Shown here in pieces: positions 1 through 7,446 of a DNA stretch of 45,548 nucleotides. This DNA is from a candidate division WOR-3 bacterium. GTDB taxonomy: Bacteria > Hydrothermota > Tepidihabitantia > Tepidihabitantales > Tepidihabitantaceae. The DNA lies in contig VGIR01000014.1 in NCBI GenBank assembly GCA_016867815.1, positions 1-45,548 of the forward strand. Reading direction: 5' to 3'. A program made the translations under genes and the position numbers. A model generated the notes under the pieces. The model was not told the DNA's origin. It searched no databases and worked only from the letters and a program-made list of their open reading frames with translations. Numbering within the stretch: position 1 is the first letter of the stretch; every line of letters starts with the position of its first letter.

Positions 1-1
1 G

Positions 2-172
2 AAGCGCTGGCGCCCTGGCGAGATGCGCTGGCGCTGGTGTGTAGCTGGGCTGCTACATGCCGAGCAGCACTTCCGGTGCGTAGATGGCTACCGGCACATC
101 CCCGCATTGCTGAGTGCACTGGAACGGCCCGCGTCACCGAAAGAAATTGACGCAACAGAGAGAGTTGCCTAA
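2..172 (+). CDS. Transposase, C-terminal end (partial)
   Basis: An open frame runs in from the left edge and stops with TAA at 170-172, giving the last 56 residues of a protein. The sequence has the look of a DDE transposase tail: a run such as RWCVAGLLHAEQHFR followed by GYRHIPALLSALE, as in IS256/mutator-like and related transposases whose last helices read W-x-A-x-x-L-x-x-E-x-x-F-R-x-x-x-G-Y. I recognise the pattern, not the exact family. The gene is cut by the window edge. The reading frame that follows, after 43 bases, is the C-terminal half of an MFS transporter, so the insertion sequence probably ends between 173 and 214 and may have split that transporter. Confidence 0.5.
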   Translation, partial: KRWRPGEMRWRWCVAGLLHAEQHFRCVDGYRHIPALLSALERPASPKEIDATERVA

Positions 173-214
173 AGTGATGTGGGAGCCGCTAGGAATTTCA
201 ACTAACCGAGGGAC

Positions 215-958
215 ATGCTCCTAGCCTACCTTGGCTCGACCATTACTCTTCTCACCATATATACACGGGTGCAGTCTCTACGGTTCGGGCCTCGGGCAGC
301 AAGCGGGACCTACCGTGCTCTTTCGCTTTGGAGGAGTGTAACCTATTGGGCCGCCGACTTGCGGGCGTTCTGGCGCTTCGAGGCCCGAGAACCACCCGTC
401 GTCTTCGCATACGCCTCACAGGCCATGCTGGTTATCACGGGCGTGTCTGTTTTCGTGTTCTTCGTACCGCTGGTGCAGATGGATGCAACCCTCGGCGGCT
501 TGGGTCTAGGCACAAGAGGCGTCGGGTGGCTGGCGGCTATCGGTTCGGTAGGCTTGGTCCTGTCGTCAATGGGCTATGGGTTCTTCGGTCATCGCATTCG
601 CAAGCACCTGGTGGTCCTGGCATCCTTCCTGGTCTTGGGGTTGACAGTGATGGTCCTGGCAAGCGTCAGGTCCTTCGCGTTTGCCGTGCCACTGGCGGTG
701 CTGGCTGGCGCCGCGATCGCACCACTGTACATCGGCATTGACACACTGCTCCACGAATCGGTAACTGAGGCCGTACGCGGCCGTGTCTTCTCAAACCGAG
801 AGTGGACATTGAACGCCTTCGCCATCGTCGTCGCGGCTGTCGCCAGTCTGCTCTCATCTGCGTTTCCGGCCCGCCATATGCTGCCCGTTGCTGGCCTGCT
901 TGTGTCCGCCGTCAGTATGGCCGGCTTCGTATTATGTCGGGGCCGTCGTATTGGATGA
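215..958 (+). CDS. MFS transporter, C-terminal half only (truncated)
   Basis: A 247-residue protein with about six hydrophobic segments, half of the twelve usual in the major facilitator superfamily (about 400 residues). A cytoplasmic basic loop (GHRIRKH, about residue 125) and the stretch TLLHESVTEAVRGRVFS (about residues 178-194) match the second half of MFS_3-type drug or siderophore exporters, where 'RGRVF' before helix 11 is typical. The N-terminal half is missing and an in-frame stop lies at 203-205, directly behind a transposase end. The simplest reading is a transporter gene interrupted by an insertion sequence; the remaining part is unlikely to transport anything alone. No Shine-Dalgarno sequence precedes the ATG. 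Confidence 0.6.
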   Translation: MLLAYLGSTITLLTIYTRVQSLRFGPRAASGTYRALSLWRSVTYWAADLRAFWRFEAREPPVVFAYASQAMLVITGVSVFVFFVPLVQMDATLGGLGLGTRGVGWLAAIGSVGLVLSSMGYGFFGHRIRKHLVVLASFLVLGLTVMVLASVRSFAFAVPLAVLAGAAIAPLYIGIDTLLHESVTEAVRGRVFSNREWTLNAFAIVVAAVASLLSSAFPARHMLPVAGLLVSAVSMAGFVLCRGRRIG

Positions 959-1131
959 CATTCGCGTGCAGCTTCAGTCGAACTGTGTGTCCAGCTTTCT
1001 AGGTGTGCCGGGGCGTCGTTGCGGTTGGGGAACTGCGGTCCAAACGGAGCACTATTCCCGCCTGCCCTTATGGCAGTCGGCATCGAGACCTTGTCTGGTG
1101 AGATACGTGCCTGTGTTGCAGCGGTTGTTAG

Positions 1132-3138
1132 TTGTACGACTTGACGGACATGCTCCGCAACACGAAGGCCACATCGGTCCTAGCCTCCCATAGCGAAGTG
1201 GATATCTTTGGTATCAGCGTCAGCCCGTGGGAGTACTGGATGAGCGTGGTCACGGTCATTCTAGCTGTGGAGGGTCTGGCCGCGTCCCTTTGGCAGGTGT
1301 TTGTGAATCCGGGGGGTAGCCCTTCGACCGCCGGCTATCGCGGAGTCCAGGTCTGGAACGTGCCCTTTGCAAGAAATCGGAACTTCACAGGCCGGCTGGC
1401 CCTGCTAAGACGACTCCGAGAGGAACTTATGTCGCCCCAAGCCATCGCGCTTGCTCCGACCGTTGCTTTGCACGGGCTCGGCGGTGTCGGCAAGACGATG
1501 CTGGCCGTGGAGTACTGCTACCGGCACAGCACAGACTACCAAGTCATCTGGTGGTTGCGGGCAGAGGACACAGCAACGCTGTGCTCTGACTACGCGCTCT
1601 TGTCGTCCCAACTTAAACTCAGACAAGCACAGAGCCAGGACGACGCTATCTGCGAAGTTCGGAACTGGCTTGATACGCATTCAGGGTGGCTTCTTGTACT
1701 TGACGACGCGCCCAAGCCGAGCTTGATAACTTGGCTACTCCCGCAGCTCGGCAAGGGGCACATTATCATAACCTCCAGGTACTCAGACTGGGCCGGATGC
1801 GCCCGCGCAATGCTGGTTGACGTCATGGAACTACCTGACGCCGCCGAGTTCCTGTTAACAGGCACCAAGGACAAGGATAGGTCTACGGTGGAGGCTCTAG
1901 CGCAAACGCTGGGATGTCTTCCCCTAGCGCTAGCACAGGCAAGGGCGTACATAAGCGCCACCGGAATGTCGTTCCGTGACTACCAGCAGCTCTTCATTGA
2001 GCGCCAACCAGAGATGATGGGATTAGGCAAGCCCGAGGATTACCGCTCGACCATTGCCGCAACCTGGAACATCTCGATTGTACAAGCTGCTCGGGATGCG
2101 CCCGCGGCCGAGAAGATATTGAGTGTCTGCTCGTTCCTGGGAGCAGAACCGATCCCATACGCCGTAATCGACGCTGTGCAGCCGGACCGCGTCGCCCGCA
2201 ATAGCGGCATTGCGGCGTTGCGCAAGTACTCGCTCGTTGACGTGACTGACTCCGCCTTGGTGGTGCACCGCTTGGTGCAGGCTGCCGCAAGAAGCAAACT
2301 GTCTGGCGAGGACGCGTTCGCAACAGGCGAATCCGCACTCGCCGCCGTTGACTCGGCCCTGCCCACGCCGACCGAGCCATCGGAATGGGCGGAATTCGCA
2401 CAGTTCCTACCCCACGTGAAGGCGGTCCTCGCTATCGCTGCGCGGAGTGTGGACGCGCGTCTGGCACGGGCACGCGCACTCAACGAGACGGGGTTGTACC
2501 TGCGGGCGATGGCTCAGCAGCGAGAGGCGCTGCCCCTGTTGGAGTCGGCAGTAGCTGAGTACACATCGGTCCTCGGTGACGAGCATCCCAGCGTGGCTAC
2601 TGCTATCAACAACCTAGCGCTAGTAACTGGGGACCTAGGAATGATCGAAACCGCGACGTCGCTTCATCAGCGAGCGTTGGCAATAAGGCGCCGAGCCCTC
2701 CCGCCCGACCAGCCCGACATCGCGCAGTCTCTGAACAACCTCGCCCTACTGAGCGTCTCCAAAGGGCAGGATAAGGGTGTCGAAGAATCGGCGTGCCAGG
2801 CGCTGCAGATGGCTGAGAAGGCGCTTGGACCTGACCACCCGGCCGTCGCCATTTACCTCAACAACCTTGCCTCATACTACCAGGATGTAGGAAGACTGCG
2901 TGATGCGGAGCCACTCTACGAGCGTGCCCTGGCCATCGGGGAGAAGACTCTAGGCAAGGACCACCCTGCCGTTGCGACCCGGCTCAACAACCTCGCAGAC
3001 CTCTACATGATGATGGGAAGGAAGCGCGACGCTATGTCATTGTGCAGCCGTGCTCTCGCCATAATGGAGTCCAAGCTGGGTGGGAACCACCCACGAACAA
3101 TCGCCATCAGGAACAACCTCGCGAAGCTCCGGGCCTAG
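1132..3138 (+). CDS. Membrane-anchored NB-ARC ATPase with C-terminal TPR repeats (STAND protein)
   Basis: A 668-residue signal-transduction ATPase of the STAND class. A hydrophobic segment at about 38-62 (WMSVVTVILAVEGLAASLW) probably anchors it to the membrane. The NB-ARC domain follows: P-loop GLGGVGKT (115-122), Walker B LLVLDD, the IIITSR sensor motif, and GCLPLALA in the helical part. From about residue 435 come kinesin-light-chain-type TPRs, with repeated 'xxLGxxHPxxAxxLNNLAxLY'. Such proteins act as ligand-triggered oligomeric switches, often in anti-phage defence or programmed death; no classical effector (TIR, protease, nuclease) is visible, so the N-terminal membrane segment could be the effector. 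The start is TTG at 1132 or, as likely, ATG at 1150; no good ribosome site or host-style promoter precedes either. Neighbours are a transposase and restriction-gene debris. Confidence 0.85.
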   Translation: MYDLTDMLRNTKATSVLASHSEVDIFGISVSPWEYWMSVVTVILAVEGLAASLWQVFVNPGGSPSTAGYRGVQVWNVPFARNRNFTGRLALLRRLREELMSPQAIALAPTVALHGLGGVGKTMLAVEYCYRHSTDYQVIWWLRAEDTATLCSDYALLSSQLKLRQAQSQDDAICEVRNWLDTHSGWLLVLDDAPKPSLITWLLPQLGKGHIIITSRYSDWAGCARAMLVDVMELPDAAEFLLTGTKDKDRSTVEALAQTLGCLPLALAQARAYISATGMSFRDYQQLFIERQPEMMGLGKPEDYRSTIAATWNISIVQAARDAPAAEKILSVCSFLGAEPIPYAVIDAVQPDRVARNSGIAALRKYSLVDVTDSALVVHRLVQAAARSKLSGEDAFATGESALAAVDSALPTPTEPSEWAEFAQFLPHVKAVLAIAARSVDARLARARALNETGLYLRAMAQQREALPLLESAVAEYTSVLGDEHPSVATAINNLALVTGDLGMIETATSLHQRALAIRRRALPPDQPDIAQSLNNLALLSVSKGQDKGVEESACQALQMAEKALGPDHPAVAIYLNNLASYYQDVGRLRDAEPLYERALAIGEKTLGKDHPAVATRLNNLADLYMMMGRKRDAMSLCSRALAIMESKLGGNHPRTIAIRNNLAKLRA

Positions 3139-3240
3139 CCACTGCCTGAGCGAGGGGAGATTACCAGGGCGCAGTACAAGGCGGGCTTGAAGGCGCTGGA
3201 GCGGGTGAAGGAGAGCGTGGAGTTCGACCACCCTCCATCA

Positions 3241-3275
3241 ACGATGAACGATGAACGAGGAACGATGAACGACGC
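3241..3275. repeat. Heptamer micro-array (ACGATGA type)
   Basis: Five consecutive 7-bp units, core ACGANGA with the last unit ACGACGC. It lies between two pieces of a broken restriction gene and shifts the frame between them. It is one of the family of short arrays found across the window. Confidence 0.8.
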
Positions 3276-3313
3276 GGGAGGGCGGAGAGGGCTTCGGCGA
3301 ATACGATTGGTGG

Positions 3314-3670
3314 ATGTTTAGTAAGATAGACGAGTCGCTGGACGAGGTGCGCATTCCATACTACAACCCGGAGGAGAACCGGATCGCATGGTTCCTGCCC
3401 GATTTCGTCTTCTGGCTCGCGAAGGGCAGGCAGTACCACATCGTCTTCGTGGACCCCAAGGGCATGGCCCACACCAGGACCTACCAGAAGCTGGATGGCT
3501 ACCGACACCTGTTCGAGGTGAAGGACCAGCCCCGGCGCATCGCGCATGAGGGCGTTACGGCGACCGTGCAGGCGTTCTGCTACAATCGCGACGCCGCGCA
3601 GTCGGACGAACTCCACCGGCGGTTCTGGGTCGGCAGCGTCCCCGAGCTGCTGCAGAAGGTCTGCACCTAG
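3314..3670 (+). pseudogene. Type III restriction enzyme Res subunit, C-terminal endonuclease fragment
   Basis: The 118-residue frame begins inside a conserved region: the codons before the ATG read EYDWW, and the protein continues MFSKIDESLDEVRIPYYNP, as in the C-terminal domain of type III restriction/helicase proteins. LPDFVFWL and IVFVDPKG supply the PD...D-x-K pattern of a PD-(D/E)xK nuclease. Full proteins are about 900-1000 residues, so only the tail remains. A second frame at about 3160-3240 (ITRAQYKAGLKALERVKESV) looks like an upstream piece of the same gene, joined through an array of 7-bp units at 3241-3275 that breaks the frame. I read this as a decayed gene. Confidence 0.6.
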
Positions 3671-3768
3671 TCCGCAGAATCCGACAGGAACAGCCGTTCC
3701 ATCTGACGGCGACGGCAAGGCGCGACGGAACCGGTCGGGTGCTGACTGCTGTGAACGCGGCCCTAGGT

Positions 3769-4791
3769 CTACGCCCCGGCGGATTTGCCGAGTTGGATGA
3801 GGATGATGGCGACGATGGCGAGGGCGATGCCGAGCCAACTGCGGACACCGACTTTTTCTTTCCACAAGACCACGCCTGCCACGGCCAGCAGGCCGACTTC
3901 ACCAGCGGCTATCACCGGGTAGACAACCAGCCCGGGCAGGGCGGTGAGCGCCAGTACCAGGAAAAGGTAGTTGCCGAAGTTCGCTGCACCGAGCAGAGCA
4001 CCCCACTTGAGGGTCTCGGTTTCAAATCGGGACCGGCGCACGTAGTAGAGCAGCGTGGTGACGAAGAAGGCGGCAACGAAGATGACGGTCTGGAACGGCA
4101 CGGTCTCGTTTGACGGCAGTTCTTTGCGGAAGACCAACGCCGGGATCATTACGAGGCCGTCGGTGAGAAAGAGGAGGATGAGCCAACGGAGGGAAGAGGG
4201 AGGCGGGACTCGGGAGTCGGGAGTGGAGGTCGAAGGGATCGAGTGTTCAAACCCATCGTTGTCATCCGGGCTTGGGACACGATCCGAAATCGCCGAGCCG
4301 ATTTCGGTCATGTCCCCGCCCGTGGGGCGAGACTCCTGCGTCGGGGGTGCGCAACGCACCGTAGGAACGAGCGGGGTAGCGCTGCGCGTCACGTCGTACA
4401 GCACGAGCGCGAGGGCGAGGAGGGCCACGAAGCTGCCTGCTATCTCGAGCATAGACGGGTTCTCGTGCCAGATGAGCACGGATGCGAAGATCGGGATGAC
4501 GACCGCGGTGCGCATCGCTACGACCGAGAGGGCGAGGCCGGCCGTCTGTATCGCGCGGGCCCAGATGAGGAGCCCGGCAACGAAGAGGACGCCGGTGCCT
4601 GCGGCGAGGAGCATGGAGGGTGTGGAGATGTGGGTCTGGCCGAGCGCGACCGAGGCGAAGAAGCCGATGATTGCCGCGACCGCGTAGTTGGTACGGACTA
4701 GAGGCAGCCGCTCGAGCGAGCGGGCGTCGGCGTGCTTGAGGACGAGGCCCAGACCTACCGCGGACGTGACTTTGAGCAGGAGGTAGAGCAC
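3769..4791 (-). CDS. DMT-superfamily permease (EamA-like), with repeat-derived central linker
   Basis: A 340-residue inner-membrane protein with about ten hydrophobic helices in two halves, as in EamA/DMT carriers of small metabolites; substrate unknown. The ends of each half carry the usual 'WHENPSxLEIAGSFVALLA' and 'WKEKVGVRSWLGIALA' pattern (E/K-rich loop then helix). The start was placed at GTG 4791 because TTGACG-16 bp-GATACT lies just upstream with the -10 box ending 5 bases before it; the frame is open up to 4905, but that part lies over a repeat. The cytosolic linker between the halves (about 65 residues, near residues 135-200) is unusually long, and its DNA holds a 7-bp array and a hairpin, so it looks like an insertion tolerated between domains. 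Confidence 0.8.
   Translation of the reverse strand: MLYLLLKVTSAVGLGLVLKHADARSLERLPLVRTNYAVAAIIGFFASVALGQTHISTPSMLLAAGTGVLFVAGLLIWARAIQTAGLALSVVAMRTAVVIPIFASVLIWHENPSMLEIAGSFVALLALALVLYDVTRSATPLVPTVRCAPPTQESRPTGGDMTEIGSAISDRVPSPDDNDGFEHSIPSTSTPDSRVPPPSSLRWLILLFLTDGLVMIPALVFRKELPSNETVPFQTVIFVAAFFVTTLLYYVRRSRFETETLKWGALLGAANFGNYLFLVLALTALPGLVVYPVIAAGEVGLLAVAGVVLWKEKVGVRSWLGIALAIVAIILIQLGKSAGA
4204..4231. repeat. Heptamer micro-array (CGGGAGT type)
   Basis: Three near-identical units (CGGGACT, CGGGAGT twice) followed by a degenerate fourth, inside the central linker of the DMT permease. The same core recurs at 29005-29025. The linker stays in frame and is rich in Ser and Pro. Confidence 0.75.
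4274..4316. repeat. REP-like inverted repeat inside a coding sequence
   Basis: A near-perfect hairpin of about 18 bp: the left arm, centred on CCGAAATCG (4284-4292), pairs with CGATTTCGG (4299-4307) and on outwards to GGGACA/TGTCCC, with a 6-base loop CCGAGC. It lies inside the DMT permease linker 43 bp from the heptamer array. Its size and shape resemble REP elements. Confidence 0.7.
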
Positions 4792-4796
4792 GGCCA

Positions 4797-4824
4797 AGTA
4801 TCCGCGCCGGGGCGGACGCGTCAA
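4797..4824 (-). promoter_or_regulatory. Promoter of the DMT permease, leaderless type
   Basis: On the minus strand TTGACG (4819-4824), 16-bp spacer, GATACT (4797-4802). The -10 box ends 5 bases before GTG 4791. Confidence 0.55.
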
Positions 4825-4861
4825 GCGCGGGACGTCTGGCCAGAACTGGAGGCGGAGATCT

Positions 4862-4921
4862 ACCACCAAGACACAAAGACACCAAGACGTACGGACTTCG
4901 GACATCTGTGTAATCTGCGGA
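4862..4921. repeat. AAAGACAC-type repeat plus ATCTGTG element
   Basis: An ACC(A)AGACAC-rich tract at 4862-4888 (about 8-bp spacing) is followed at 4904-4921 by ATCTGTGTAATCTGCGG, with the half-repeat ATCTGTG/ATCTGCG. Related AAAGACAC tracts occur at 5291, 6437 (reversed) and 17094. The block lies upstream of two divergent genes. On the minus strand it would read as hydrophobic LCVLVV codons, which extends the permease frame without being needed. Confidence 0.6.
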
Positions 4922-4976
4922 ACTGCGGATGAAGTCGGCTGACATTGGCGTCCCTGGTGGCCGGATTCCGGGCGGC

Positions 4977-5004
4977 TTGCATGCCAGCCGGGTTAGGGTA
5001 TATT
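4977..5004 (+). promoter_or_regulatory. Promoter of the FmdE-like gene, leaderless type
   Basis: TTGCAT (4977-4982), 16-bp spacer, TATATT (4999-5004), then six bases to GTG 5011. No Shine-Dalgarno sequence is present. Confidence 0.55.
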
Positions 5005-5010
5005 GGGCGC

Positions 5011-5460
5011 GTGATTTCGGACAACGTGCTCAAGCAGGCGACGCGTTTTCATGGCCATCTCGGGCCGTGGCTGGTCCTGGGGCTGAAGGCCGGAACGTAC
5101 GCGCGGCGAAAACTGGCCGCCTCGCCGTTCGAGCTGAGGGCGCGGGTCTTCTGCCCGGCGGGCACACCCTACACTTGTTTCGTAGACGGAATCCAGTTCA
5201 GTTCGGGCTGCACCATGGGCAAGGGGAACATCAGCCATCATCGTGCCGCCGGGTGCCGGGTCGAGTTCACGCGGGCCGAAGACGGACTCCACCACAAAGA
5301 CACAAAGTCACAGGGAGGGTCGGAGCGCACGCTGCGACTGGCAGTGCGTCCCGAGGTCTGGGAGGAACTCCATTCTCGGCCGTGCAAGGGGATGGCAGGC
5401 GCGGCGCGGCTGGGGCGCGAGTTCGCCCGCCGTCGACTGGCGGAGCTTCTCACCGAGTGA
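5011..5460 (+). CDS. FmdE/FwdE-family protein
   Basis: A 149-residue protein resembling the formylmethanofuran dehydrogenase subunit E family: RFHGHLGPWLVLGLKAG near the N-terminus and FVDGIQFSSGCTMGKGN at about 58-74, which carry the conserved His and Cys of the family (metal binding). Family members outside methanogens often stand alone and their reaction is not settled. The GTG at 5011 is preferred because a promoter -10 box ends six bases before it; earlier in-frame starts at 4945 and 4981 would lie inside the promoter. Between about residues 94 and 104 (HHKDTKSQGGS) the gene carries an AAAGACAC-type repeat, an in-frame insertion between two strands of the fold. Confidence 0.75.
   Translation: MISDNVLKQATRFHGHLGPWLVLGLKAGTYARRKLAASPFELRARVFCPAGTPYTCFVDGIQFSSGCTMGKGNISHHRAAGCRVEFTRAEDGLHHKDTKSQGGSERTLRLAVRPEVWEELHSRPCKGMAGAARLGREFARRRLAELLTE
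5291..5315. repeat. AAAGACAC-type repeat inside the FmdE-like gene
   Basis: ACCACAAAGACACAAAG and further related bases, inserted in frame and read as HKDTKS. Same family as 4862-4888. Confidence 0.65.
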
Positions 5461-5511
5461 GTCGCGATCCTCTGCCAACGGCCACTTCGCCCTCTCCGTC
5501 TAACTAGCCGT

Positions 5512-6315
5512 ATGCGCTGGTTGAAGAACCTGGTCCGGGAGTGGGCTCCGGTCATACTCGCCGTGTTGCTCATCCGTTCGTTCGTGGTCGAGGCTTTCAT
5601 GGTGCCGACCGGCTCGATGCTCAACACAATTTTCATCGGCGACATGATGCTCGTGAACAAGTTCGTCTATGGCGCGAAGCTGCCTTTCACCGACAAGACC
5701 GTCATCCCGGTCTCGAGCCCGAAGCGCGGCGAGATCGTGATCTTCCGCTTTCCGCTGGACCCGGACGTTCCCGAGGGCGCCAGTCGAATCTTCCCCGCCA
5801 AGCTCCCGCTCCTCCCCTTGTTCTGGAGCAAGACCAAGGGCTTCTTCCAGTGGTACACCCCGCTGGCGCTGATCAAGCGCTGCGTGGCCGTGGCCGGGGA
5901 TACGGTTGAGTACCGGGACAAGCAACTCTATGTGAACGGCAGGTTGCAGGTCGAGCCGTACGTGATCCACAGCGACGGACGGATGCTGCCCGGATTCGAA
6001 CCGGCGCCGAGCCAGGCCGAGTTCCAGAAGGCCTGGGAAGAGAAGCGGTTCTTTCGCACCGGGTACTCACCGTACGTGCGCGACCGGTTTGGCCCGATTG
6101 TGGTGCCGCCGGGGACGATCTTCGTGATGGGTGACAACCGCGACAACTCTGAGGACGCGCGGTTCTTCGGGCTGCTGGAGCTGCGCCACGTCCGCGGCAA
6201 GCCGCTGGTCACCTACATGTCAACGTCCGCGGCCGGGTATCCCATCAACATCCCGAAGATGGTGCTCTCGCCCTGGGCGATCCGGTTCAATCGCATCGGC
6301 CACTTGGTCCGCTAG
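5512..6315 (+). CDS. lepB: Signal peptidase I (first of a tandem pair)
   Basis: A 267-residue type I signal peptidase that cleaves signal peptides outside the inner membrane. One N-terminal membrane helix (about 13-31) leads into VPTGSM with the nucleophile Ser35; the general base is Lys122 in LIKRCVAVAGD; box E is MGDNRDNSEDARFFG near residue 205. All catalytic elements are present. It follows the FmdE-like gene by 51 bp and no clear promoter of its own was found. A close paralogue follows 251 bp downstream, so the pair arose by tandem duplication; the two differ in the loop between the Ser and Lys boxes, which may change substrate choice (inference). Confidence 0.95.
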   Translation: MRWLKNLVREWAPVILAVLLIRSFVVEAFMVPTGSMLNTIFIGDMMLVNKFVYGAKLPFTDKTVIPVSSPKRGEIVIFRFPLDPDVPEGASRIFPAKLPLLPLFWSKTKGFFQWYTPLALIKRCVAVAGDTVEYRDKQLYVNGRLQVEPYVIHSDGRMLPGFEPAPSQAEFQKAWEEKRFFRTGYSPYVRDRFGPIVVPPGTIFVMGDNRDNSEDARFFGLLELRHVRGKPLVTYMSTSAAGYPINIPKMVLSPWAIRFNRIGHLVR

Positions 6316-6436
6316 TCCCGGTTCCGGACTCAGATCGGGATTCACCGCCTGGACGTAGGCGAGGAAGAGATGAAATCGGATGGACTGAAACCGGAAAGCC
6401 CAGACCAGGAAATCGGAGCCGGAACTCACCCGCTAC

Positions 6437-6468
6437 GTGGTGTGCTTTGTGCCTTCACACCTTTGTGG
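6437..6468. repeat. AAAGACAC-type repeat, reverse orientation, intergenic
   Basis: GTGGTGTGCTTTGTGCC followed by a second CTTTGTGG; the complement reads CCACAAAGG...GGCACAAAG, matching the tracts at 4862 and 5291. It lies between the two lepB genes. The rest of 6316-6500 shows no gene. Confidence 0.55.
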
Positions 6469-6500
6469 AAGGTGTCTGCTCCCATCCCCGGCCGCCTCGT

Positions 6501-6529
6501 TTGACCTGCGACTCTGCCCCTCGTATACT
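6501..6529 (+). promoter_or_regulatory. Promoter upstream of second lepB
   Basis: TTGACC (6501-6506), 17-bp spacer, TATACT (6524-6529). The predicted transcript would start close to GTG 6538, which opens a 10-codon frame, not at lepB itself. Confidence 0.65.
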
Positions 6530-6537
6530 CACCTCCT

Positions 6538-6570
6538 GTGCTGACAATTGACAAAGGTGCGCGCCTGTGA
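6538..6570 (+). CDS. Possible 10-residue leader peptide coupled to lepB
   Basis: GTG at 6538 opens MLTIDKGARL and stops at TGA 6568-6570, which overlaps the GTG start of lepB (GTGA). The start lies 8 bases after a good -10 box, as in the leaderless genes here. It may serve to deliver ribosomes to the lepB start. AAAGG at 6553-6557 could instead act as lepB's own ribosome site. Confidence 0.35.
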   Translation: MLTIDKGARL

Positions 6571-7382
6571 AGGGCGGCTGGGGCTGGCTGCGCAACGTGG
6601 GACGCGAATGGGCGCCGGTCATCATCGCCGTCCTGCTCATCCGTTCGTTCGTGGTCGAGGCCTTCATGGTGCCGACGGGCTCGATGCTCAAGACCATACT
6701 CATCGGCGACTTCATGCTCGTGAACAAGTTCGTCTACGGAGTAAAGCTGCCGTTCACCGACAGGACCGTCATACCGGTTTCGAACCCGAAGCGCGGTGAC
6801 ATCATTGTGTTCCGGTTCCCGGTCGACACCGAAGACCCGCAACCGGCGGCACGCTACACGAGGCTCTTTCCCCGCTGGCTGCCGCTGCTGCCGGTTTTCT
6901 GGGACAATCAGTCGCGTTTCTTCGCGTGGTACGTCCCACGCAACTTCATCAAGCGCTGCATCGCCGTTGCCGGCGACACGGTTGAGTACCGGGAGAAACA
7001 GCTCTATGTCAACGGCCGGCAGCAGAACGAGCCCTACGTGATGCACGCGGATTCGCGGATGCTGCCCGGGTTTGAGCCGGCTCCCGAGCGAGCCGAATTC
7101 CAGAAGGCCTGGGAGGGACGGCGGTTCTACCAGTCCGAATACTCGCCGTACGTGCGCGACCAGTTTGGTCCGGTAGTGGTCCCGGCCGGACACGTCTTCG
7201 CGATGGGCGACAACCGCGACAACTCCGAGGATGGCCGGTTCTGGGGACCGCTCGCCATCCGCAATCTGCGCGGGAAGCCGCTGGTGCTCTATTTCTCGTC
7301 CGACGCGGCACCGAACATTGCCCGGATCATCATCTCTCCCTGGGCCGTCCGTTTCAGCCGGATCGGCCGCATCGTCAGGTAG
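6567..7382 (+). CDS. lepB: Signal peptidase I (second of a tandem pair)
   Basis: A 271-residue type I signal peptidase, closely similar to its upstream neighbour over the whole length. Nucleophile Ser39 in VPTGSM, general base Lys129 in FIKRCIAVAGD, box E MGDNRDNSEDGRFWG. One N-terminal membrane helix and a short basic start. Compared with the first copy it has a longer segment before the Lys box (around residues 90-115). GTG 6567 overlaps the stop of a 10-codon frame. The gene downstream has its own promoter, so lepB2 is probably transcribed alone. Confidence 0.95.
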   Translation: MKGGWGWLRNVGREWAPVIIAVLLIRSFVVEAFMVPTGSMLKTILIGDFMLVNKFVYGVKLPFTDRTVIPVSNPKRGDIIVFRFPVDTEDPQPAARYTRLFPRWLPLLPVFWDNQSRFFAWYVPRNFIKRCIAVAGDTVEYREKQLYVNGRQQNEPYVMHADSRMLPGFEPAPERAEFQKAWEGRRFYQSEYSPYVRDQFGPVVVPAGHVFAMGDNRDNSEDGRFWGPLAIRNLRGKPLVLYFSSDAAPNIARIIISPWAVRFSRIGRIVR

Positions 7383-7410
7383 CAACCCCCGACCGGGGTC
7401 TCGTCGCCGG

Positions 7411-7439
7411 TTGACACTCCGGCGGTTCTGGGCTAGATT
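7411..7439 (+). promoter_or_regulatory. Promoter of the FG-GAP lipoprotein, leaderless type
   Basis: TTGACA (7411-7416), 17-bp spacer, TAGATT (7434-7439), then 7 bases to ATG 7447. This is the cleanest example in the window: a consensus -35, optimal spacing, no ribosome site. Confidence 0.75.
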
Positions 7440-7446
7440 CGGTCAA

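Noticed and set aside
3241-3275. Short arrays considered as CRISPR
   Set aside because: Units are 7-8 bp without spacers, and no cas genes are present.
4055-4687. 210-codon plus-strand frame opposite the DMT permease
   Set aside because: No domain, no ribosome site, and it overlaps a clear membrane transporter on the other strand.
6426-7385. 319-codon minus-strand frame over the second lepB
   Set aside because: Antisense shadow of an intact signal peptidase; composition rich in Arg/His/Glu typical of such shadows.
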